Shown here: in pieces, positions 54,515-64,000 of the stretch
Layout of the letters: every line of letters starts with the position of its first letter
Position numbering within the stretch: the stretch's first letter is position 1
Origin: Deuterostichococcus epilithicus
Lineage: Eukaryota; Chlorophyta; Trebouxiophyceae; Prasiolales; Stichococcaceae
Direction of reading: 5' to 3'
Assembly: GCA_033439295.1 (NCBI GenBank)
Contig: JAVTLE010000010.1
Span: 186,001-250,000, forward strand
Length of the DNA stretch: 64,000 nt
The notes under the pieces: model-generated
Databases searched by the model: none
Seen by the model: the letters and a program-made list of their open reading frames with translations, nothing else
What the model was told of the DNA's origin: nothing
Program-made: the position numbers and the translations under genes

Positions 54515-57063
54515 ATGAAATCTGCCGAGTTTTCTCGTGCGGTTGCAGTGGCTGCGGGACGGCAGCGCCATCATCTGCGGCAGCAACGGCGATTGGCGCC
54601 TGCAGCGGCGGTGGAGAGCGGGGGCTCAGTCGCCGGGTCAGCGGTGACACAGAAGCCTCAGCGTGGCGTCGTGATCCTGCCGGGGCTTGGCAACAGCGCG
54701 GCCGACTACACGGCGATCGCAGCAGACCTTGAGGTGGGTTCATTTTCAGGTCCTACACTTCGCCTTTTCTGCACTCTGGGCTGATCAGCAAGATGCTTCA
54801 GCAGCTCCATCACGTCAGCGATCAGCTTGCCAGAACCGTGCTGTCGTTCACTTCGAAGATGCTCAGGATCAGCGCTGGGCCCAACGCGTGCTCCTTTGGC
54901 TGCGTCGCCGCATGGCAGCCAACGGGCCGCGATGCATTGCCTGCTGTCGTCCCAGCCCAGCACGCTCCCCACCCAGGCTTCCGCATAGATTTGCCAGGTG
55001 TGCGATTTGTGCACGACAGGAGCGGGGACTGGCAGTGGCGACGGCACGTGTGGCGCGCCCCGACTGGCTGCGCAACGCCGCAGGGCTGAGGTATCCTGCC
55101 TACTGGCGCGGCAACCTGCAGCCGCGGCCCACCGTCAACTGGTGTGGCTCTTGGCATGCAGGGTGACGTCGTGCTGTGTCTCATCGCTGTGGCTCTGTCC
55201 CAGGGGGCACGAGAGGCTCCTGCATGCTCATAGGATGTTGGTGAGGCAGCATTAGCGCGTCAGGCTGTGGAGCAGCACCTGTGCCTGGGTGTTGCAAACG
55301 GACTTGAGAAGACTTTGCTAATAGTTGCTATGCGCAGGGCTATCCTCCGAGCATGAACTATTGCTGCACACCGTCCGGTCTCGCGGTTTTCATGTGTCAG
55401 TCAACATCCGGCAACCCCGCTCTCAGGTACCTGGCGCGCATTGCCGCCGCGCTGCAACAGGTGGAGGAGGAGACTGGCGGCGCGCCGGTAACGCTGCTGG
55501 CGCACTCCGCCGGCGGCTGGCTGTCGCGCGTTTTCCTGCTAGAGGTGAGGCAGCACCCTAAACTTTGGAGTCTGCTTCCTCCTCCGGTGGGGAGGTGACT
55601 GTTGCTCTTGACGCGACACAACCGGGGGCAGATGTACGATATGCGAACGATGCACAGTCGGATGCCAATGGAGCAAGGCAGCGCCCCAGATGCCGGCGCG
55701 GATGCCAGGCTGAAATCGTAATTGCGGAACGGGACCTGGGCGTCGAGGCTGGTCATTAGTATGCCGTCAGCTTGAAATGCTGATGCTGCAACACCAGGCT
55801 GGCGCTGCGCTCTGGGGCATACTTGCCGACGAATGGAGGGGCGAACCATGGGAAGGGAGCGCCAGGCACTTGCAGCAGGCGCCCTACCCCTGGCTGGTTG
55901 CCTTTCTTGCAAGCGACTGTATACGACTGTGTGATGCATCTGCTTTGGCAGGAGGGCTTAGGCCGGGTGGACAGGCTGGTCACGCTGGGCAGCCCGCACA
56001 ACCCGCCGCCGCCAGGCGTCGTGGACCAGACACGCGGGATCCTGAGCCATGTGGCCGCCACCTGCCCCGCCAATTTCCACGAGCAGGCATGACAGCGGCC
56101 CTCTGTGCATTGTCCATCAGCGTGACCTTTACAGAGTGTTTCAAGAAGTTCAGGGCCCTTTGCGGCTTTTACGAGAGGCCTTGTCGAGGCCCCCATGGCG
56201 CATACCGGTGACCGAACACTGGTTGCATCCTGAGGGCCGGGCTGCGGGAATGAATGGATGCCTGCTGACTCACTAGTCATTGCGCTGCGCAGATTGCATA
56301 CGTCACCGTCGCCGGTAAGTACTTGAAAGGCGCGCCGCTTGGGGCGAAGGATGCGACATGGGGCCAGAAGGTCGTCGGCGCCGGCTATGCGCAGGTGCGC
56401 GTTCCCCTGTGCACCCCTTTTAGGAACCCGGACACCAAACTTTGACCAGCAGCCGTCCTGTGTCTAGAAGTGGGGCAGCAGTGCTGGTCCAGTCCCACTG
56501 CTGGGGAGCCGTTGCGTGCAATGCTCCGGCGCCGCTGCAAAGGATGGTGATTGAAAGCAAGTTTGGCGATGCAGACTCGCTCAAACTCTGCTCAGCCTCC
56601 CGCCTTTCTCTTTCTACTCAAACCCAACCTGAGCTGCTGGCGGTGCACAGGTGTGCGGGCGGCCGGACGTGTGGGGGGACGGCATCACGCCTGTGGAGTG
56701 TGCGCACCTAGAAGGTGCGCCCCTGCTGCGCACGGATTCAGGGTTTGGGGAGTACGGTTTAGGATTCCAGGACCAGCCAGGGACATTGTGTCAATTGCAC
56801 GCCAGCCTGCTGCCGTCGGCGCTCCCCCGGAAGCTGATGTATCTGTCGCTGTGTTACGGTATTCATCCTTGCCCTTGGTGCAACCAGGAGCCAAGCAGGT
56901 CACGCTGGAAGGCGTATACCACAGCCCCCTTGGCGCAGCGCTGCCGGCGCCAGACGGCAGCAAGCCGGGCCGGCCGTGGTACGGTTCGCCAAGCGTCATC
57001 GGGCAGTGGGTGGACGAGATCTGGCGCGACGCCGATGAGCTGGCAGGTGCGCAGCAATGTTAG
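54515..57063 (+). CDS. Alpha/beta hydrolase, plant plastid type
   Basis: A serine hydrolase resembling chloroplast alpha/beta-hydrolases of land plants; substrate unknown. The start is the ATG at 54515 (MKSAEFSRAVAVAAGRQ), followed by an Arg-rich, acid-poor leader typical of transit peptides. Exons: 54515-54733 (V-V-I-L-P-G-L-G-N-S-A-A-D-Y), 55020-55141, 55427-55544 (L-L-A-H-S-A-G-G-W, the nucleophile elbow), 55952-56086 (T-L-G-S-P-H-N-P-P-P-P-G-V-V-D-Q-T-R-G), 56293-56393 (Y-V-T-V-A-G-K-Y-L), 56651-56714 (D-V-W-G-D-G-I-T-P; acid residue region) and 56888-57063 (G-V-Y-H-S-P-L-G, catalytic His; ends TAG). Junctions agree in phase, including a split Trp at 55141/55427. The intron after 56086 starts with GC, not GT. 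The full family length is present. Confidence 0.88.
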
Positions 57064-58364
57064 CTAGGTTCATTACCTGTGGGCGCCTCCTTTTCTACTA
57101 GCGTGCAAAGTCCATGTCGGCGCTGGCTGTGGGAGTCCTGTGCCGGGCGTCTGCTATGGTGTTGCGCTGCGAGCTGAGGAACCGGTGCTCTGGAATGCGA
57201 ATGCCGCGCAGTGCGGATAGTCTGCGGACGGCGGTCCAATGCCGACGGCCAGTGCGCAGCTGCAGGAGGTTCTTTGCGCAGCCAGCCCTCGAATATAGTA
57301 TGCACCATTCGTGGCTGCGTAGCCCCTCACCCAACGGTCAATGTGCCGACACGATGTCACCAGCATGTTTCGTCCTGGACGTGCATCCTGTCCCTCGTGA
57401 CGCTATCCCTCTTTCGCATCGTTGCAGGCTTCAGGAAGGAGCTGGGGGACGTGGCGAGCGACAGCATGCTGCCAGACGCTGAGCAGGTCAGCCGATCGTA
57501 ACCGCGGCGGACTGGTGACGGGAGGTTTGACGGCATACGGTTTCCTGCCATGTACCTTCAAGTCCCATTTCGACATCGTAGCCACCGTAGGCGTGCCCTT
57601 AAAACCAGATTTTGCAAGCATGCGCACGCCGCACGTGGGCAGAGACTGATCCGAACCACGTGTTGGAGCTGAGAGTTGAATTGCAATGCTGTATCCATGA
57701 TGTCAATGGCTGATCTCCACCCCCCTCTCATCGAACCGTAGGGCCGTTGATCCCGATACTGAAGTTCCCGCAACCGACGTGCGTGCGTAGTGTCGCACAC
57801 ACACACACACACACACACCTGACTGACGTCACAGGACATTGGTGTGCCGGACGCCCACCAGCTCCGCGGTCTTCATCCCAAGGCCTTGTCAGAAAGCAAC
57901 AAAATTTCAAGTGGATAGGAATCCATTTGTCGTGCAATTCGTGCACATTCCCGGAATATGCCGCTTGTGCGAAGCGGCACCAGAAGCCAGGGGGTGCACG
58001 TGAGCCGTGCTGGGCGGCGGCTATTTCCTGCCAGCCCGGGCATTCTGTGAATCTCAGCTTTCACTGTCCAACTAAACAACCTCCTCGCGACTTCGCAGCT
58101 CACTGGGTGAGCATGCGCATCCCCACGACGTCCTGCCCCTCAGCCTGCACCGGACTGAAAATGGTCGTGCCTGCCTGTTCTAAATTATATTGACCTGCGG
58201 GCGCGCGACTGCTCTGCTGCCTGAATCATGATCTTTGCCTTGCTTGCGGACCACGCATCGGCGCGCAGCAGTGCCCGATTGTCGCTGCACCTGCGATCTG
58301 TGGCTGACAACCGACCTAGCTAGTCACTCATCAAGAAATTCTCCTCACCCGCAGACGCTGCGCC
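57064..58364. other. Intergenic, hydrolase / PhoD
   Basis: 1.3 kb between same-direction genes without a recognised coding segment. It contains a CA microsatellite at 57796-57819 and presumably the PhoD promoter. Confidence 0.5.
57796..57819. repeat. (CA)n microsatellite
   Basis: About eleven and a half CA units, upstream of the PhoD gene. Confidence 0.97.
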
Positions 58365-61300
58365 ATGGCGCCTTTTCCCGTACTGGCGGCCTGCCTGGCC
58401 ACTGTTGCGCTGTCCGCGATCGGCACTGCCGCCCTGCAGACCGGCAACCTGAACTATCTGGCGCCGGTGCATGAGCTGCCTCAGCTGGCCAAGTTCGAGC
58501 CGGCCGACGTCCTGGAGGCCCACGGCCGCGCGCTGCTGGCGGGTAACCCGGCCAAGGCCTCTTGGGTGCCCAAGACCAATCGCCAGTCCGACCAAATCTT
58601 CGTCCAGGTGTGCGCGGCTGGACCTTTTGTATTGTCTACACACACCCGTGATGACACACGTCTGGTACGAGCGTGCAGCAAGCACATTCGGACTCAGCCG
58701 TGCATGATAAGCATCTTGATGTTTCAAAGGCGATGCTTTAGTCCCATATCAGGGCTGCTCCGTCGTCGCTGCCTCCGGCGGCAGCTGCCGGCATGAGTCT
58801 GCGGCAATGCAGTCAGCAGCATTGTGTGCGCAATAGATGCCTCCGCCGACCAGCAGCTCGATCTGTGGCCCCAGAGAGATCTTGTGTGGTATGCTCTGAG
58901 TAATGCCCCCGGCCACTTAGCGCAGTCGATCCAAGTATACACGAAAACAGCAACCGAATGTACAAGTTTGACTTTCGGAACGGAGTGTGGCCGGGCCGCA
59001 TGAGACTCCTTCCCCTCCTGAACCCTTGCTGTGCCGCAAAGCGTCGCCAGTGGCTCGTGAACCTTGCCAGCTCGTCAATGGCTTGATTGATGGTGCTGAT
59101 GATGCGCCGCCGCAGGGAGTGGCCAGCGGCGACCCCTTCGCCAAGTCCGTCATCCTGTGGACGCGCGTGACGCCGCCTTCAGGTGCCAAGAACAAGCCCG
59201 CCACGCTGGACTGGGCAGTCTCCAGCGACAAGGCCTTCAAGAAGATAGTGTCACGCGGCACGACAATCTCCTCCAAGGATGTGGATTTCACTGTCAAGGT
59301 GTTTCCAAAACCATCAAATGCGCGCTCAGCCTTCTTCTCTGCAGTAGCTTGTCTGTGTATTTCAGGTCTTTGTGATGGCACCGCCAGCGAGTCGTTGCTG
59401 TGCCGACACCCTTGGGTTAGGCGATGCATCATATTTCGTCACCCTGCTTTTCACTGCGCCGACTGCTTGCAGGTTGAGGCAAAGAAGCTGAAGCCCAACA
59501 CCAAATACTTCTACCAGTTCCGCTACCGCCAGAACGACAAGATTGCTCCGGTCTACTCTGTCATTGGTCGCACGCGCACCCTGCCGCGCGCCGATGAGGA
59601 CATTGCCCGCACGCGCATTGCCTTCTTCGGCTGCTCCAACTTGGTACGTTTGACTCAAAGCGACGCTGCTGCTGGTCGAGCATGTGTGACGATCTAACCT
59701 GCACAGCGGTGCGGTAGGTCTGCAGTTTGGCGTGCGCCCTGTGTGGCGTCTGCGCCTCGCCCGCTGTCAGAGTTCCCCTGCTGCCATTAGGTAGTCTGAT
59801 GGCATCACCGCATCGATGCACGGCCTCACGCATGCCTTGCACCTCCACTAACCGATGGTGGCACTTGTGCTTGCAGCCGACTGGCTTCTTCACCTCATAC
59901 GGCCAGATCGCGCAGGCAGCTGAGCGCGGCGAGATCGACTACAACATCGTGCGTCCCTTTGTCCCGCCTCAAATCAGCATGAGCCTTCCAGGTCTTACTG
60001 TCGCAGCTTTACATACTTGTCGCGAGTATGTATACATGCATGCAGAGTCGCTACAGGCATCATGAGGCACGACCTCATCGCCTGACTTGACCTCACAATT
60101 CGAACTGCAGCACACCGGAGATTACATCTACGAGTACAAGACCGATGGCAATGTGCTGTTCAGTCCCGAGGACAAGGTGCGGACTCTAGCTTCTCGTAGA
60201 CTAGCGTGTGTGACTCCGAAAGGCAGATCACAGGCTCCTGCCAACCGCACTCTCTAGACTGAAGGTCATCATGTGACATCGCCCTGCTGGTTGCGCATCC
60301 TGGCTGAGTGCATGTGCGTGAAGGGGCTCACTCGGCTATAACGAGGACTGCCTGAGTAAGTGTTATGTGTGTTACAGATCGCTCGCACACATCAGCCCGA
60401 GAAGGAGATCCTCACCATCCAGGTGTGCACCCAAGCAGGAGCTTTCTCTGTGGCTCGAGATGCAGCATTGGCATGAGCATGCCGTCACCAAGGGGCTGCA
60501 CCCCTGCCCTGCCCCCTGCCCAGATCCACTGCACCTTGGACATACGTACGTCCTGATGGCTGTTCTTCATTTTTCTCCAGGACTACCGGTGAACCTCCTT
60601 GTGTGCGCGCCATGCGGCACTGGCAGCCCTGGCGGCATGCCATACCGTGCCATGATTGCACATCTATAATTGCATTGCTGCCGCCAGCCTGCATCCGCTG
60701 GCTGCGTCTTTTGCGTCTGTCCAGACAGCAAACGCATGCTGTGATGAAAAAATCTTCAGATGAGGCAGGTGACAAACGTTTTTCGTGCCTGCCGCTGCAG
60801 CACCCGTCACAACCAGTACAACACCGACAAGGACACCAAGTGGATGCGCCGCTCCGCACCCCTCATCCCCGTCTGGGGTGCGCCGTTCACTTGCTGCCAG
60901 CATCTGTCTTCGATATCTGGGTCACCTGCATCGTGACCCATCGTCTAACTTTTGCTGGCGGGCACAACCACCTTGGACAGTCACGATGTATGAAACAATC
61001 CCATGTCACGCTGTGCGGCCGCACAGCAGGTTGAACCCTACCATGAACTGTCAGGCCACGGAATGCATTTCACAGCAATGCATTTCACAGCAACTCTTTG
61101 TCGCGCTGAGCCCCCATGGTGTGACTGCTAAGCGAGTTAGGACACAGACCATTCCACATCTGCCATTACTGCACGCTTCCTGATCTGTTGTCCTACGATG
61201 CATCGATTGCCCTTCTCCTTTGCAGATGACCACGAGTATGCCAATGACGCCTGGAAGGGTGGCGCCGAGAACCACCAGCCGGCAACCGAGGGCGACTGGA

Positions 61301-64000
61301 ACGAGCGCCGCCTGCGCGCGCTGCAGGGTGGGTAGTGTTACATCGCCAATGGACATCTGGACTCATTGCTGCCAAACCTACGCTGCTCTCTTGCCAAAAC
61401 CCAGCTCAGCTCGTCCGCTGCTCGCTCGTGCATGACCCTGCATCTGGTTGCGCATCTGTCACCCAAACACTAGGTTCATTCAGCAAGCTCTGGTTTCTGC
61501 GCAGTTTACTACGAGATGATGCCCATCCGCCAGGCAAGCATGCAGCGTGATGTGCATCAGCTACCTTGTACTCCTGACTGCAAGCACACCGCACAATTCC
61601 TTAATGTGCGAGGTCCGCAATCGAAGCGTTGTCAAGATCGCAAGAAGCCTGAGTGGTTGAAGTACTGATTCATGTTGTGTCCCGTGATGCAGGCGAACGC
61701 TGACAACAAGCAGCAGGTGGGTCTATTCTTACTGTTGGTTGATCAGCTCTCAACACTGCTGTCCTCTCCTTGTTGAAACCACCTGTACGTATGCAATAAT
61801 CACAAAAGCTATCCGCCTTGGCGGGTGCACAGCTTGCTCTGCACAGGTACAAACTATTCATAAGCCGACTCTGGTGCCACTGCCCTGCAGATTTACCGCA
61901 ACTTCGAGATTGGCAAGTGAGTCAAGACGGGCTTGTGCACAACTACGGCATTCCATGCCACAGTGCACGCAGAGGCATACCCGGAAGCAGTGGTGTTCTC
62001 CTGCTCATGACATGGTGGACAACAATATCTGACAACAAGCAAACGGTGGCTATTGCCAATAACCTAGCTCATGGCATGCAGCGTCAGGCCACGGGATTTG
62101 TTGTGAGTCCGGTTGTCAGCAGTACGCAGCACAACATTGCTAGCCATAAACCCTGCTGGTAGCTAGGTCAATCTCAACTCGATCCACTTGCAGGCTGATC
62201 AAGCTGATCATGCTGGACACGAGGATCATCGGGCGGGACCTGCAGAACTACACAACGGCAGTCCAGGAGGTGCGTCACTCCACCGCATTGCCCGTGTCCA
62301 ACTGGATTGGATCTCATCGATTCACGATCCTGACAAGCACGTTATGTGTGCATGACCAACACTGTTCGATCTCTCAAGTGCCTAGTTGTTTCGAGTGCAT
62401 GTCGCCGTATCGCAGGACCCGACGCGCACCATCCTGGGCTCGACCCAGAAGGAGTACCTGAAGCAGCAGCTGAGCGCGGCCAAGGGCGCACAGACGTGGA
62501 AGGTTCTTGGGCAGCAGGTGCTGTTCGCTCACCGCTGCGACTCGCCGTCTGGCGACCAGTGGGACGGTAAGCTTCTGCCTGAGTGTACCGTCATGCCGTT
62601 CCCAAGAACCACTATGGCTGAACGAAACCCGTCTCTTGCCATCCGTGAGCACAACACCGCTTGCCAACTGCAGCGGCTGCCGCGTTGCCAGATAAGCGCC
62701 ACTTACAGTGTTGCCGCTGGTCGTGATAACAGGGCTACCGCGGCAGCGGCTGTGGCGCTGAGTTTCAGTGTTCCTACTCCGTGAATGTCGTACTTACCAC
62801 TGTGTAGCTACTGGTCATTGGGTGTATCTGATTGCTGCAGGCTACCGCCAGGACCGGCGGGATGTGCTGGACCACCTCGCCAACAACAAGATCGACAACA
62901 CCATCGTGCTGACCGGCGACATTCACACGCACTGGGTGCGTGCGCTGGTCTGCTGTCAGCAATAGCAGACTGCCAACACATTACTAGCTTGCCGTCTCCG
63001 CTTACTTGCTGCAGCATCCGTGGCCCATGCAATTGACACACAGGCCTGAATCCTTCACAGCTACCCGGCATTGGGACACTCCTTGGTCCCCGCTGACCAT
63101 CATGTACTGTGCTGACATAGACTCCTCTTGCGTGCGCAGGCCAACGATGTGCCCAAGTACCCCTGTCCGCGCGAGGGCAACTACAGCTACAACCCCGAGA
63201 CTGGCAAGGGCTCCCTGGCGGTCGAGTTCGTGTCCTCCTCCATCACCTCCGGCTACAAGTGAGTCCGCCCAAGCCGCATCACACAGCAAACTCTCTGATT
63301 GCTCAATGGCGTCGCTGAAAGTTACCGGGAGAACGATCCTGTTGTGCACCTGTCGCGACACTCATCGCCGTGCGGGCAGACGATCGAGAACACACTGCTG
63401 CCTGAGCCTGCACATGTCAGGCCGCTGGCATGCTAAACCCGTTCAGAGGTAGTGCGTCTCTTGCATGCTCCTACCCCTGGTGCATCACTGCGTCAGGCTG
63501 CTGCAGAGCATCAGAAGCACCTGTCTTGCCGCAGCCCGAGCGATGCCAACAAGGCCTCCGCCGCGACCAAAGCCCAGGCCATCAAGGCTGCCAACCCCCA
63601 TACCAAGTACCAAGAGAGCTTCTACAAGGTAATGAATTGTCTGTAGCGTTGCCTGCTGCAAAGTTGGCACGGTTACCCAATGGCGCACCAGGCCAACTCA
63701 CGCCCGCCTCTTCCAGAACCTGGCAATTGTCGGCCGGCGCAAGAATTGCCATCGCATCGTTGGCTTGCGTGGTGCTTGGTGCAGTCGCTGCCACCCTCGT
63801 TGTTTGCTTTGCTGCCCCAAATCCACCGTACCTTGACAAAAGTGCCCGTCATCTGGCCGCAGGGCTACGCCATCATCGATGTGCGTCGCAAGGAGACGAC
63901 TGCCACCTGGTACTTCGCTCCCGACCTGCTGAAGGCCGGACAGTACGAGACCAAGGCACGTATTTGTGCTTCTTGGCTGTAGTTCATGTAGATACACTGT
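58365..64000 (+). CDS. phoD: PhoD-type alkaline phosphatase/phosphodiesterase, secreted (3' end beyond window)
   Basis: A calcium/iron-type phosphoesterase that releases phosphate from monoesters and diesters. Exon 1 (58365-58607) starts with a signal peptide (MAPFPVLAACLATVALSAIG). Further exons: 59116-59298 (G-V-A-S-G-D-P; L-W-T-R-V-T), 59474-59643 (Y-F-Y-Q-F-R; R-I-A-F-F-G-C-S-N), 59877-59950 (G-F-F-T-S-Y), 60111-60177 (H-T-G-D-Y-I-Y-E-Y), about 60381-60422, 60795-60880, 61226-61325 (D-D-H-E-Y-A-N-D-A-W), about 61505-61534 (Y-Y-E-M-M-P-I-R), 61693-61716, 61891-61916, 62194-62269 (M-L-D-T-R), 62418-62566 (L-G-Q-Q-V-L-F), 62842-62936 (V-L-T-G-D-I-H-T-H-W), 63140-63259 (F-V-S-S-S-I-T-S), about 63535-63629 and 63863 onward. 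The metal-site motifs GDYIYE, DDHE and GDIHTHW are all intact. The gene runs off the window after A-G-Q-Y-E-T-K. Confidence 0.92.

Overview
The window is nuclear DNA of a green alga (chlorophyte, probably a trebouxiophyte- or chlorophycean-type genome). The evidence is GC-rich coding sequence split by many short GT-AG introns, plastid-style transit peptides, plant/algal families (TIC21, an SBP-box factor, a SPA/COP1-type WD40 protein, an RsmD-type chloroplast methyltransferase), and plant-type telomere heptamers (CCCTAAA) scattered inside introns. There is no operon structure, no CRISPR array, and no recognisable transposon or viral remnant. Genes were read by eye from conserved protein segments joined across splice sites, so exon edges are firm only where stated.

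Layout, left to right: the last exon of a class 3 lipase paralogue (77-238, +); a complete multi-exon class 3 lipase (2156-6714, +); a 3 kb gene-poor stretch; a TIC21/PIC1-like chloroplast membrane protein (9718-11248, +); an SBP-box transcription factor with a C-terminal membrane helix (12505-18391, -); thymidylate kinase (20420-22762, -), divergent from adenylosuccinate lyase (23419-29698, +); a large gene joining a response-regulator receiver, a SPA-like pseudokinase, a coiled-coil region and a WD40 propeller (30737-37694, -), divergent from an RsmD-like rRNA methyltransferase (38317-42590, +); an aldo/keto reductase with a Tat-like lumen signal (43209-46425, +); a bacterial-type organellar aspartyl-tRNA synthetase (46950-54055, -), divergent from a plastid-type alpha/beta hydrolase (54515-57063, +); and the first 5.6 kb of a secreted PhoD-type alkaline phosphatase (58365 to beyond the window, +).

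Functionally this is a mixed housekeeping neighbourhood: nucleotide synthesis (TMK and ADSL share a promoter interval), organellar translation (AspRS, RsmD-like), plastid envelope biogenesis (TIC21), lipid and phosphate hydrolysis, and two regulators (an SBP factor and a light/clock-type fusion).

Two observations stand out. First, the receiver-pseudokinase-WD40 fusion combines a PRR/two-component input domain with the SPA/COP1 architecture in one reading unit, and the receiver keeps the phospho-acceptor Asp. Second, introns of at least four unrelated genes carry short decayed copies of the adjacent exon, often with its splice acceptor or donor, and several lie beside telomere heptamers. This looks like a recurring process of intron growth by local templated break repair.
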